A program made the translations under genes and the position numbers. From positions 1 to 59,724 of the IMG/VR virus record IMGVR_UViG_3300014913_000014: DNA of 59,724 nucleotides; one strand, written 5' to 3'. Of the stretch, positions 1-7,479 are shown piece by piece. The stretch is from a virus. The stretch's first letter is position 1; every line of letters starts with the position of its first letter. Below the pieces are notes generated by a model. It saw nothing but the letters and a program-made list of their open reading frames with translations. It did no database searches and was not told where the DNA came from.

Positions 1-123
1 ACGTAGCAGGACTCCCAGAACGTAGCAGGATTCCCGGGACGTAGCAGGACTCCCAGAACGTAGCAGGATTCCCGGGACGTAGCAGGACTCCCAGAACGTA
101 GCAGGATTCCCGGGACGTAGCAG
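1..123. repeat. 19-bp/38-bp tandem repeat at the window edge
   Basis: Two 19-bp variants alternate, ACGTAGCAGGACTCCCAGA and ACGTAGCAGGATTCCCGGG, giving three full 38-bp units (1-38, 39-76, 77-114) and a partial fourth ending near 123. The copies are identical, so the array is recent or partly an assembly effect. It lies at the very start of the window, 60 bp upstream of a strong promoter. It could be a genome-end or protein-binding iteron array, or a repeat on which the assembly broke; the sequence alone cannot separate these. Confidence 0.9.
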
Positions 124-137
124 ATTCGCCCAAGGTG

Positions 138-153
138 ATACCATGCATGGTAT
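138..153. promoter_or_regulatory. 16-bp perfect palindrome upstream of promoter
   Basis: ATACCATGCATGGTAT is a perfect 16-bp palindrome with no loop, about 30 bp upstream of the -35 box at 184. This is the form of a dimeric repressor or activator site. The binding protein is not known. Confidence 0.45.
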
Positions 154-183
154 AGGTTGCCATTCTGGTATTAAAGGAAGCAT

Positions 184-212
184 TTGACTCTCATACCGAA
201 GGATGATATACT
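184..212 (+). promoter_or_regulatory. sigma-70-type promoter with flanking dyad
   Basis: TTGACT (184-189), a 17-bp spacer and TATACT (207-212) form a near-consensus sigma-70 promoter, about 38 bp upstream of the first small gene at 250. The -35 region TTGACTC (184-190) is repeated inverted as GAGTCAA (214-220), spanning exactly 37 bp. The same geometry occurs at the promoter at 2891-2919, which suggests a shared operator. Confidence 0.8.
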
Positions 213-249
213 TGAGTCAAGGTCGGAATTCAGATAAAGGAGGTCAGAA

Positions 250-366
250 ATGGGAATAGATTTCGCCACTGCAATTCGGAGCCAGATTGTCCAAATTGGC
301 TGGCCGGTCTTGATAATTCTGATCGGTTTGGTCATATATCTAGTCAGGAGAGATTACCGTGTTTAA
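250..366 (+). CDS. small single-TM membrane protein (38 aa)
   Basis: A 38-residue protein starts at an ATG preceded by a strong Shine-Dalgarno (AAAGGAGGT, 237-245). It has a short polar N-terminus followed by one hydrophobic segment (about residues 17-32, WPVLIILIGLVIYLV) and a basic tail (RRDYRV), so it should sit in the inner membrane with the C-terminus inside by the positive-inside rule. It is the first gene after the promoter at 184-212 and overlaps the next gene by 8 bases. Function is unknown; short membrane proteins of this type in phages include superinfection-exclusion and lysis-modulating peptides, but nothing here decides. Confidence 0.6.
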   Translation: MGIDFATAIRSQIVQIGWPVLIILIGLVIYLVRRDYRV

Positions 367-976
367 GAAATTGGACGGAAATAGTCTGATTTCGCTCATG
401 TTTCGAGTCGTGAGCATGATTCGAATCAAGCGGAATCCGGTTACGTCCCGACCGTTGATCACGAATATTTGGACCCAGTTACTCGCAAATCGTATTTTGA
501 CGATTCGCGCGGAATGGAAGCAAAACGGAGTAAAGGAGCCTATTCGGATAGAATTAGACAACTTTGCTCCGACTCGTGACCCAAAAACTGGAGTATATGA
601 TCGAAATTTGACCGAAGATATCCGAAAACACTACCAAATGGGACTACCAGACTCCGAATTAGCCGTTAGGGAATTCGGATACCTGTTGTCCTATTTCACC
701 GCCTGCTTTACCACTGGCAAGCTCCCGACTCCATCCAAACCGTCAGGACAATCTACAATTATGGCAAAGATTGTCCAAATTTGGCGAGAGGAAGCAGGAG
801 TCAATCCGAATTGGATCGAAATTGTCAGCAAATCCGGAGTCGTGAAAAGAGTTAATCGAAACGTGATTGACTCAATTCAGACCGTATTTGTCGCAAATTT
901 CGATGAAATTGTGGAGACATGGGATACCGGAGATTCTCGACAAAAAAACTCCGGAAATCGCATCGAATGGCTCTAA
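359..976 (+). CDS. hypothetical protein, 205 aa
   Basis: I do not recognise this protein. It begins at GTG 359, with AGGAG about 8 bases upstream inside the preceding gene, and runs to a terminator at 1017. The C-terminal two thirds look like a normal soluble protein rich in charged residues. The first 70 or so residues are basic and hydrophobic, and the frame of the upstream small gene is also open over about 382-582, encoding a more hydrophilic peptide without a start, so the N-terminal frame is less certain and a sequencing or natural frameshift is possible. Codon use is richer in G+C and in TCC/CGA/CGG than in most of the window, which hints at a different origin. Confidence 0.6.
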   Translation: MFKKLDGNSLISLMFRVVSMIRIKRNPVTSRPLITNIWTQLLANRILTIRAEWKQNGVKEPIRIELDNFAPTRDPKTGVYDRNLTEDIRKHYQMGLPDSELAVREFGYLLSYFTACFTTGKLPTPSKPSGQSTIMAKIVQIWREEAGVNPNWIEIVSKSGVVKRVNRNVIDSIQTVFVANFDEIVETWDTGDSRQKNSGNRIEWL

Positions 977-1016
977 GCTGACCTAGTTACTCCAAAATCT
1001 GAATTCCGACCGAAAG

Positions 1017-1057
1017 ACTCCAGATTGTGCCAACACGGGCAATCTGGAGTTTATTTG
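1017..1057 (+). terminator. rho-independent terminator after the 205-aa gene
   Basis: ACTCCAGATTG (1017-1027) pairs perfectly over 11 bp with CAATCTGGAGT (1040-1050), with a 12-nt loop, followed by TTTATTTG. It closes the short rightward transcription unit and lies between it and the convergent leftward genes. Confidence 0.8.
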
Positions 1058-1153
1058 TCAACAATCCCCCGCCATTTCCGACAAAATTGATCCGAATTCG
1101 GTGGCCTGGCCGCCCTGTATACCCCAACGACGTCAAAAAAAATTTCGAAAATA

Positions 1154-1327
1154 TTAACGGTCTGTACGCTGGTGAATATCCTCGACAAGGTCATTCAATT
1201 CGTGCCAGCTGTCGAAAAGCCTTTGTATTAGATCACCAACATTATTTTCATCTGCAAAAACAGGAATAATTTCGGGGCAATCCGGACCGTTGAGTAGATC
1301 AATTATATCCTGCAGCGTCCATTTCAT
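1154..1327 (-). CDS. small acidic hypothetical protein (57 aa)
   Basis: A 57-residue acidic protein beginning MKWTLQDIIDLLNG. It starts 2 bases after the stop of the gene at 1329-1544 and is therefore the last member of the leftward small-gene operon. A weak ribosome site (GGTGA) lies about 8 bases upstream of the ATG. Residues 30-50 look helical (GDLIQRLFDSWHELNDLVED). Nothing identifies its function. Between its stop and the convergent terminator at 1057 there are about 96 bases in which I see no gene. Confidence 0.6.
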   Translation of the reverse strand: MKWTLQDIIDLLNGPDCPEIIPVFADENNVGDLIQRLFDSWHELNDLVEDIHQRTDR

Positions 1328-1328
1328 T

Positions 1329-1544
1329 TTATTTCACCAGATAGTTTTCTATTGGAATCCAAGTATTATTAACTTTTACACGACAATTGACAAGTGAAAA
1401 AATCCGATAATAATGTTCTACTTGTAACATGTCTGCTTTCGTAGCGCATTTTATTTGGTCTAGAACAACAACAATTGAAAGCAAGAGTACAATTATAAGT
1501 AAAATTCCCAATATGGGGGCCAAATCTCCCCACAGGCTTCTCAT
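1329..1544 (-). CDS. single-TM membrane protein (71 aa)
   Basis: A 71-residue protein with one long hydrophobic helix at about residues 9-30 (LAPILGILLIIVLLLSIVVV) and a mostly polar C-terminal part, so probably an N-anchored inner-membrane protein. Its ATG overlaps the stop of the preceding gene in ATGA (1541-1544), which supports translational coupling and the start. Function unknown. Confidence 0.65.
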   Translation of the reverse strand: MRSLWGDLAPILGILLIIVLLLSIVVVLDQIKCATKADMLQVEHYYRIFSLVNCRVKVNNTWIPIENYLVK

Positions 1545-1726
1545 TTCTGCTCCCTTTCATAACTTTTCAGCGTGTTTAAAATCATTTGAATATCCTCTTG
1601 ACTCAACGTAATCGTGCAATTGTTGCGATTGAGAGTCAAAAAAGTTCCTTTACTCGTTGTAAACGCATCGGCGGTAAGTCCGTTTGGTGTAACGATCTCC
1701 CACAACGTTCGAATTCTCTCTTCCAT
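1541..1726 (-). CDS. small hypothetical protein (61 aa)
   Basis: A 61-residue protein starting MEERIRTLWEIVTPNG, with TTGGAG a few bases upstream of the ATG. The central part looks like a beta-hairpin (TTSKGTFLTLNRNNCTITL) followed by a helix ending in the ATGA overlap with the next gene. Its first 77 bases overlap the end of the 115-aa gene in another frame. No family recognised. Confidence 0.6.
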   Translation of the reverse strand: MEERIRTLWEIVTPNGLTADAFTTSKGTFLTLNRNNCTITLSQEDIQMILNTLKSYEREQK

Positions 1727-1997
1727 GAAATTTCTCCAATTCTTTTTCTAATAGACGCAGTGCGTCATCCAAATCTTCGGCTGTAACAACAATATTTCCA
1801 TATCTATCGCCGGTTTTTATTCGATAGCCTGCTGACCAATTTTCATAATTGTGGTATGGGCGCGTATTGAAGAATTCAAAACCGCCAAACATTTCAATGG
1901 TCACTATAATCTCATCATTTTTCCACATTTGTGTGGGAAATAGCCGGCGAAGTTTTCTATCAATACAGGTAAGTTGGTCCCACTTTTTATTTGGCAT
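1650..1997 (-). CDS. hypothetical protein, 115 aa
   Basis: A 115-residue protein preceded by AAGGAG six bases from the ATG. The middle has aromatic-rich beta-like sequence, then an acidic helix (VTAEDLDDALRLLEKELEKF, about residues 70-89). The last 25 residues are encoded by DNA shared with the following gene, an overlap longer than usual in this genome. No family recognised. It belongs to the leftward operon headed by the promoter at 2891-2919. Confidence 0.6.
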   Translation of the reverse strand: MPNKKWDQLTCIDRKLRRLFPTQMWKNDEIIVTIEMFGGFEFFNTRPYHNYENWSAGYRIKTGDRYGNIVVTAEDLDDALRLLEKELEKFHGRENSNVVGDRYTKRTYRRCVYNE

Positions 1998-2062
1998 TCG
2001 ATAACTCCTTGTTTATTTTGGGTAGATTTTTAAACCCTTGTTTTTCCTTCGGCGGCCATCAC

Positions 2063-2584
2063 TCATTCTGGTTCACTTTCAAACATATCATATCTAGTTT
2101 TAGTGTACCATTTTTTATAGCCCTCAACCCAGGTTTCTGAACCCTCAGCAGAAGGTTTCAAATTATGTGGTCCAAAAGCATGGGGCAACAAGCCGGATAA
2201 ATTATGATAAACTATGTTATCTTGAGCATCAAAACTGATAATAGTCATGTTTGGATTGAGTTCATACTCCACCTGTCTACAGGCACCACAACTCGTACCG
2301 CCATCTTCGGTGACAATAACCATATATTGAATATCTTTAAAGCCAGCAGCTATTGCATTGTAAATAGCCACTCTTTCGGCACACATGGTCAATCCATAGC
2401 TTGCATTTTCCACATTGCAGCCACCAAAATAAAGCGCCGTACCAAATTCTGGATGAATGGCAACGGCACAAGCACCTACTTTATAATTTGAATATGGAGC
2501 ATACGCTCTTTCTCTGAGTATCTTAGCGAGCGCGATGGCAGTGTGAATTACACTTGCTCTATGATCTTCTGTATATTTTTCCAT
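2063..2584 (-). CDS. cdd: cytidine/dCMP deaminase family
   Basis: A zinc-dependent nucleoside/nucleotide deaminase of 173 residues. The catalytic signature is complete: C68-A-E70 (TMCAERVAI) supplies one zinc ligand and the proton-shuttling glutamate, and SCGACRQ supplies C99 and C102. GGCNVENASYG before it is the substrate loop of tetrameric cytidine deaminases, so the substrate is more likely free (deoxy)cytidine than dCMP. It would feed the pyrimidine pool for DNA synthesis, together with the dNMP kinase at 54792. It carries about 35 residues beyond a typical 130-140-residue enzyme at the C-terminus. The start overlaps the preceding gene by 37 bases. Confidence 0.9.
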   Translation of the reverse strand: MEKYTEDHRASVIHTAIALAKILRERAYAPYSNYKVGACAVAIHPEFGTALYFGGCNVENASYGLTMCAERVAIYNAIAAGFKDIQYMVIVTEDGGTSCGACRQVEYELNPNMTIISFDAQDNIVYHNLSGLLPHAFGPHNLKPSAEGSETWVEGYKKWYTKTRYDMFESEPE

Positions 2585-2739
2585 GCCTTTTTAGCCCTTT
2601 CCCCTTGAAAATCAAAAGTGGTTTCTTCCGTATAAATTCTCAAGAATGTATGATCTAGCAACTCAGATATTACTATTTCTACTGCTTTGATCGCATCTAC
2701 TTTCAAGTAGAATCCACTTCCTAGATTAACAAATTTCAT
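2548..2739 (-). CDS. small hypothetical protein (63 aa)
   Basis: A 63-residue protein that reads as a compact alpha/beta fold: MKFVNLGSGFYLKVDAIKAV, then a strand pair (HTFLRIYTEETTFDF) and a C-terminal basic helix. It sits between the 39-aa membrane peptide and the deaminase and overlaps the latter. GGAGAGG lies upstream of the ATG. No family recognised. Confidence 0.65.
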   Translation of the reverse strand: MKFVNLGSGFYLKVDAIKAVEIVISELLDHTFLRIYTEETTFDFQGERAKKAWKNIQKIIEQV

Positions 2740-2753
2740 TTCCCTCTCCTAAG

Positions 2754-2873
2754 TCATTTCAAAACAAATATAGCTGTACAGGCACCGAGTATGAAACCAC
2801 ATATGCCTACTATTACAAGTAGTACCAAATAATAGAATTGGGGCGTTGCACATCCGTATTTGTTTTCGTCCAT
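2754..2873 (-). CDS. 39-aa single-TM peptide, first gene of the operon
   Basis: A 39-residue protein with a polar N-terminus (MDENKYGCATPQ) and one hydrophobic segment (residues 13-37, containing LVLLVIVGICGFILG). An excellent ribosome site, AAGGAGGCGG, lies just before the ATG, and a consensus promoter (2891-2919) lies about 18 bases further upstream, so it should be strongly expressed. It contains three cysteines. Function unknown. Confidence 0.7.
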   Translation of the reverse strand: MDENKYGCATPQFYYLVLLVIVGICGFILGACTAIFVLK

Positions 2874-2890
2874 TCCGCCTCCTTGACAAT

Positions 2891-2919
2891 ATTATACCAT
2901 ACTTTTGAACTATTGTCAA
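2891..2919 (-). promoter_or_regulatory. consensus sigma-70 promoter inside a perfect dyad
   Basis: Read on the minus strand: TTGACA (2919-2914), 17 bp, TATAAT (2896-2891), a perfect consensus with TG one base before the -10. TTGACAATA at 2883-2891 and TATTGTCAA at 2911-2919 are perfect 9-bp inverted repeats spanning 37 bp and enclosing the promoter, so it is probably under repressor control. It drives the small-gene/deaminase operon leftward. Confidence 0.9.
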
Positions 2920-3018
2920 GTATCGTATAGCAAACATCACAGATCAAGCAATAAGCCACTTGATGCTCACATCGACCATATTTGTGTGAATATTTACCTA
3001 TTTCACGCCTTCTAAATG

Positions 3019-3393
3019 TTATGGGATTAGCGGCGGCAATCCAAACCAGTCTATAAACTTTGGAAATAGTCCATATTCCCAAAGAACTTCTAACGATAAA
3101 AAGGTTAGAATTAGAGCTCCAAATATAATTACCACCGTTTTTCTTGGACTAGAGTGCAGCAAGCTTAGCAATGATGGATGTCTCTGTGATTTGGCTGCCG
3201 CCGCCTCGACTTTTTTTAGCCGACCATTTATTGCTTTGACCTCATTATGTGTATCTAATGCAATAATTAATGACATCTTCTTGAAAAGTTTATCTGATAA
3301 TTCTTCTCCATTTTCTAATGATTCATGCAACTCTTCTATTAAAATTTTAGTCATATCGCTTTCTTTTAATTGTTTTATATTATTCTCTTCCAT
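3019..3393 (-). CDS. holin/XhlA-like membrane protein next to the lysozyme
   Basis: A 124-residue protein with a long helical, charged N-terminal part (about residues 1-75, coiled-coil-like, NEVKAINGRLKKVEAAAAK) and one strong TM helix at about residues 87-107 (TVVIIFGALILTFLSLEVLW). This layout resembles XhlA-type lysis-associated proteins, and it begins 3 bases after the endolysin gene ends. A role in lysis (holin or holin partner) is inferred from topology and place only. A second holin candidate is encoded at 55340. Confidence 0.6.
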   Translation of the reverse strand: MEENNIKQLKESDMTKILIEELHESLENGEELSDKLFKKMSLIIALDTHNEVKAINGRLKKVEAAAAKSQRHPSLLSLLHSSPRKTVVIIFGALILTFLSLEVLWEYGLFPKFIDWFGLPPLIP

Positions 3394-3396
3394 AAT

Positions 3397-4176
3397 TTAT
3401 CCTAGAGCATTTTCCAACTCTTTATGTAAAAGAATGGCCACTTTTTTTGAAATTTCTATGGTATCTGTAGAAGGGGGTTCTGGTAATTCTAATATACCAG
3501 CATACTTATATAAATCATCCTTTGTGCCATTGAAATAATTCAAGTCAATAGAATCACTTCCTACGCCATATTTAGAGCCAAGATTATTACCATCTGCTGA
3601 ATACTGCCACAATTTCCATGTATTCCAACCTGCTGGTTTAAACTTTCCATCACTCCAAGGCCCTGTCAAATCTGGCTCAAGATTCGAATTCAAAGGTCTA
3701 TAGCGAGCACACCATAAATCATAATTACTTGCCCAATTTAGATTTCCTATCGCCAGATTCCAGAAAGAAGCTCGTGTATAAATAAGCGGTTTTTTACCAG
3801 TTTCTGCTTGCAAAGTATCTAGAAAAATTTTCAGCCTTGGAACTAGAATACTTGCTGGAATATTGTTTGAAGTTTCTACATCAGCTATTGGAGGCAGGTT
3901 CCATTTCTTATACTTGATTAAATTAGCAAAAAATTCTGCTTGTGTGCGAGGGTCTTGATTAGCTCGCCAGAACCAATAAAAACCTAAAACATCAAAATGC
4001 TCTGCACATTTGTCAGAGTTTATCTCAAATTTATAGTCTGCGTATGGTATGCCAGTAATATAATTTATACTGCCTGCCCTTATTATAACACCATTTAGGT
4101 CTTGATTGCTAAATTTCACAAAGTTAATGTCTTTTTGCCAATGTGAAATATCGGCTAATTTTGCATAGTTAAACAT
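3397..4176 (-). CDS. endolysin, GH25 muramidase
   Basis: A 259-residue glycoside hydrolase family 25 lysozyme, which cuts the MurNAc-GlcNAc beta-1,4 bond of peptidoglycan. Family landmarks are present: ADISHWQ with D9 at the N-terminus, the catalytic strand IADVET with D99 and E101, and WQYSADG...DLNYFNG near residues 205-230. There is no signal peptide, so export needs a holin. The last 30 residues are a short linker and helix, not a recognisable wall-binding domain. It is the last gene of the tail block, with the TM protein directly downstream. Confidence 0.92.
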   Translation of the reverse strand: MFNYAKLADISHWQKDINFVKFSNQDLNGVIIRAGSINYITGIPYADYKFEINSDKCAEHFDVLGFYWFWRANQDPRTQAEFFANLIKYKKWNLPPIADVETSNNIPASILVPRLKIFLDTLQAETGKKPLIYTRASFWNLAIGNLNWASNYDLWCARYRPLNSNLEPDLTGPWSDGKFKPAGWNTWKLWQYSADGNNLGSKYGVGSDSIDLNYFNGTKDDLYKYAGILELPEPPSTDTIEISKKVAILLHKELENALG

Positions 4177-4187
4177 TTTATCTCCTT

Positions 4188-5246
4188 TTAGGCTCTCCAG
4201 AACTTCACTCTATCTCCATAAAGCATGTCATCAACGCCGTCATTGGTAGAAAATCTAAAGAATTTAAAGTGAAATAGATTAGAATTATTTGTGGTATTCT
4301 TTCTCTGACCCAGTCCTATGCCATCAACCGCCCATTTTCTTGTAACGTTATCTACATCCATCCAGTGATACCCATCAATAGAATAGCCAAAATACCATGT
4401 AGTTCCAGATTGACGTAATCTCAAAAAGTAGCCAGGTTCATAGCCGCCTGGTCCAGTAGTTCTATTAGACAAAGTACTATTCCAACTATTATATTGATTT
4501 AACCATGCTGCCCTAAGACCAACAGAGCCCCCTCTATAAATTCCCCAAATAACAGCATCTGATGTACTTAGATTTGCTGTGTCTTCTAAAATAAGCAGTC
4601 CCCCAATATCATCGCCAGTTGAAGCATTTAATGCGCCTACATATGTATAAATTACAAAATCTTGATCTGTTATATCTATAAAGATGCCTTGCCCGTCATT
4701 TACAGTTCCACCAGTAAAATATAGCCCGTGCTCAGCTTCATTTACAGTGAGAGTGCTAGAAACATCCCACTCTGTCCATAAGCTCGTGTCAAAAGAGGCA
4801 TCATCAAACTCATCATCATATGAACTTGGAGACGCTGGTGGGGCCTCTGGCATCCAAATTGTAAAATCGCTCTCGCCTGGACCGCCTCCACCTCCTCCAC
4901 TTATAGTAATATCTGCTGTATTTTCACCACCACCACTAACAGTAGCGCCAATGAAATTTAATGTTGTAGCTCCTTGTACCTTTAGAGTACCAGATTCTTT
5001 TACATTAATTCCACTACTGGTGGTTTCAGTAAACTCTAATGCATCTCCTGCAGTATTAACTCTAACAAATTTTGAGGCGTTTCCAGAATATGAACTAGGA
5101 GTATCTGTCAAGTCTAAAAATGTAACAGACCCTTGAGTTATACCAGATGCTATAATATTTCCAGCAGAAGTAACAGTTAATACATATCCAGCTGTCTGCC
5201 CCTCTGCTCCAATATCTGCAATTGTAATTCTTGTTCTATTTTCCAT
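4188..5246 (-). CDS. tail fibre / receptor-binding protein with lectin-like domain
   Basis: A 352-residue virion protein. Residues 1-130 are fibre-like beta repeats (LDLTDTPSSYSG, LNFIGATVSGGG) ending in a glycine run. Residues about 140-345 resemble a concanavalin/LamG-type jelly roll: YDDEFDDASFDTSLWTEW at the start, then alternating strands and YFGYSIDGYHWMDV. Such domains bind glycans, so it is a candidate adhesin. Its LNFxG and glycine-rich modules match those of the next fibre gene, with which it is nearly contiguous. Confidence 0.7.
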   Translation of the reverse strand: MENRTRITIADIGAEGQTAGYVLTVTSAGNIIASGITQGSVTFLDLTDTPSSYSGNASKFVRVNTAGDALEFTETTSSGINVKESGTLKVQGATTLNFIGATVSGGGENTADITISGGGGGGPGESDFTIWMPEAPPASPSSYDDEFDDASFDTSLWTEWDVSSTLTVNEAEHGLYFTGGTVNDGQGIFIDITDQDFVIYTYVGALNASTGDDIGGLLILEDTANLSTSDAVIWGIYRGGSVGLRAAWLNQYNSWNSTLSNRTTGPGGYEPGYFLRLRQSGTTWYFGYSIDGYHWMDVDNVTRKWAVDGIGLGQRKNTTNNSNLFHFKFFRFSTNDGVDDMLYGDRVKFWRA

Positions 5247-5247
5247 T

Positions 5248-7479
5248 TTAGCTGCCTATTTTTGTAATTTCTACATATGTATTCTGTCCTTCTGGACCTT
5301 GTCCATCAAGATTTACTGCGGTACCACTATTCTGCCAAACCGTTACTTCTATGTAATCATCGGCATTAAAATAATTCATTGTTGAGACACTTTGTGAAAA
5401 GTCCGTACCGCTCTTTGTTGGAGTTCTAGAGTATGCAATCGTAGTTGTTGCATTTTTTAGAATCAAAAGCCGGCGCTCCCCAGAAGAATTAGAAAACCAC
5501 CTAATCATAGAGTTTATATGATAATACCCATCTTCAGGAATTACTATCCTTGTAGGATTTGGACTAGATGCCCAAAAATCATCAGTATCAAACTTTTCAG
5601 AATCCCAGGAAATATAAGTATATGTACTATTTGGAATAGATGGATCGCTCGTTAGAATAATTCTGGCACCAATAAATTCTAATTCTACTGGAATTTGAAG
5701 TTTTTGCCACTCGATAAAAGTATTTGCAACGCCCGATAAACAATAATATTGTCCACCGCCGCCGTTTACAGTTTTAATAGCATATTCTTGATCTTTTGTA
5801 AACTCTTGAAGAGTTTCTATAGAAAGGGTTCTAACACCAGATGTAGTCCAATACCCCGATTTATATATAATCCATGGAGTATACCCTTGAAAAAGTCCAA
5901 CTTCAAAGGAATTAGATGATGGTAAATTTCCACTAACAGTTACTTGAGCATGAAATCTATAATATCCGGTTTCTGGAACTTTGAAAACATGATATCCATC
6001 ATAATAATAAGTTCCATCATCAACTGTATCAAAATCCTTATTATAGCTTTGCTGATTTCCATTATGCAGGTCATTCCAACCTGTTCCAGAGTGAGAACTA
6101 TTAGCATTCAAGTGCCAACGAGCCCCCTCAAATGGATTATCTGTAACAACAGTTACTGTAACGGCAGTTCCAGACGCGGTCGCTGTAACGCTGTTTCCTT
6201 TGAAATTTAATGATGTTATTCCACTAGCAATTGGTACATCTTCATCATAAGCATCAATAGCATTTCCGCCATTACCCGAACCAGTTCCACCACTAATTGT
6301 AACTTTTCCATTGCCCTCATCGGTTACAACTACCCCCTCAAAATTTAATATACTAACATTTTGTGCTACAGTTGAATCATTATCTTGAACTTCGAGAGAT
6401 AAAGCTAGAATATTTTCTGAGGGCACGTCTGTGTAGTATTCAACAACTAATTCGTCGCCTGAAACTGGAGAGAATAATGTATGAAATCCTCCTGAAGTAG
6501 TCGTATAGTTGTTAGGTTGTTGTGTCAAACCATTATAGTGAACAACAAGAGAACCGCTAGCAGGTGCTGCAGCAAGAGTAAAGTTATCGCCCGCTGCTGG
6601 AATTTGTGATGTTACGTCTTCTAAAATATATGTATATGGACTTCCACCACCGCTGCCACCCGAAATCAAAATAGTTGCCTTTCCACTACCTTCGTCTGTA
6701 ACAGAAACGCCGCCCTCGAAATTCAAAATTGTTGCACTAGAAACTTTGGGAGTGTCATCTTCTTGTATCTCGATCTCACCGCCCACAGTGCCAGGCGCAT
6801 AAATTGTACCATCAAATACCAATGCTTGACCAGATGCTGGAGCTATGCCAGAAATATCGTCTCCACGAATTTTTACAGCGTCGTGGCTAAGATCAGTAAT
6901 TTCTGATTCTGTATGAGTATGACCTTCTGCCGCAAGTCCTGATGCTGCTATTTCAAGGTCTTCATTACCCCCATCATTCAAGACCGAAATCACTATATTG
7001 GTTCCAGCTGTGATTTTATCCTCTAGATAACCAGCTGTAGTATCATTTACTGATACTTTTACTTGTTTAGTATCAGTTTCGCCTCCTCCACCACCAGAAG
7101 CAGTTCCTGGTGCATAGGCATTTCCATCAAATACTAACACTTGACCTGATACAGATGGTGGCCAGCCCACAACATCAATTCCTCTAATAGCAACAGCATC
7201 ATGAGGGGCATTTTCTACATTTTTAATTCTATAGCGGATTCTGTTTAAATTATCAACTAAAGAAATACCACTTGATGGGGGGTCCCATGTCTCTGCCTCT
7301 GTTGTATCATAAGTAACTTTACTCTGAATTAATTGACCAGTAAAACCACCAAGAGGTATGCCGCTACCACCATATTCTCCAGGCACACCGCCCAAGTTAA
7401 CACCAACAGTAAACCATTGATATTTATTCGCTCTAATTAGTTGAAGTATTTTATCTTCGAGATTTGTAATAATTGGCAT
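5248..7479 (-). CDS. tail fibre with two C1q-like C-terminal domains
   Basis: A 743-residue fibre. It contains repeated modules of the form GxxISG..PASGQALVFDG..YAPGT (about residues 100-130 and 200-230) and several LNFEGxVxVTDEGxGKxTI repeats, the pattern of trimeric phage fibres. Two jelly-roll, C1q/TNF-like domains follow at the C-terminus (about residues 455-605 and 610-743); the second has the typical FDTDDFWASS and IPEDGYYHINSMIRW strands. C1q-like tips are common phage receptor-binding domains. It lies between the lectin-like fibre and an unidentified tail protein. Confidence 0.75.
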   Translation of the reverse strand: MPIITNLEDKILQLIRANKYQWFTVGVNLGGVPGEYGGSGIPLGGFTGQLIQSKVTYDTTEAETWDPPSSGISLVDNLNRIRYRIKNVENAPHDAVAIRGIDVVGWPPSVSGQVLVFDGNAYAPGTASGGGGGETDTKQVKVSVNDTTAGYLEDKITAGTNIVISVLNDGGNEDLEIAASGLAAEGHTHTESEITDLSHDAVKIRGDDISGIAPASGQALVFDGTIYAPGTVGGEIEIQEDDTPKVSSATILNFEGGVSVTDEGSGKATILISGGSGGGSPYTYILEDVTSQIPAAGDNFTLAAAPASGSLVVHYNGLTQQPNNYTTTSGGFHTLFSPVSGDELVVEYYTDVPSENILALSLEVQDNDSTVAQNVSILNFEGVVVTDEGNGKVTISGGTGSGNGGNAIDAYDEDVPIASGITSLNFKGNSVTATASGTAVTVTVVTDNPFEGARWHLNANSSHSGTGWNDLHNGNQQSYNKDFDTVDDGTYYYDGYHVFKVPETGYYRFHAQVTVSGNLPSSNSFEVGLFQGYTPWIIYKSGYWTTSGVRTLSIETLQEFTKDQEYAIKTVNGGGGQYYCLSGVANTFIEWQKLQIPVELEFIGARIILTSDPSIPNSTYTYISWDSEKFDTDDFWASSPNPTRIVIPEDGYYHINSMIRWFSNSSGERRLLILKNATTTIAYSRTPTKSGTDFSQSVSTMNYFNADDYIEVTVWQNSGTAVNLDGQGPEGQNTYVEITKIGS

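Noticed and set aside
1-123. CRISPR array
   Set aside because: The 19-bp units are directly adjacent with no unique spacers.
2813-3082. Minus-strand frame of 89 codons, and a second of 63 codons at 2749-2940
   Set aside because: Both run across the consensus promoter at 2891-2919 and the well-supported 39-aa gene; no ribosome sites.
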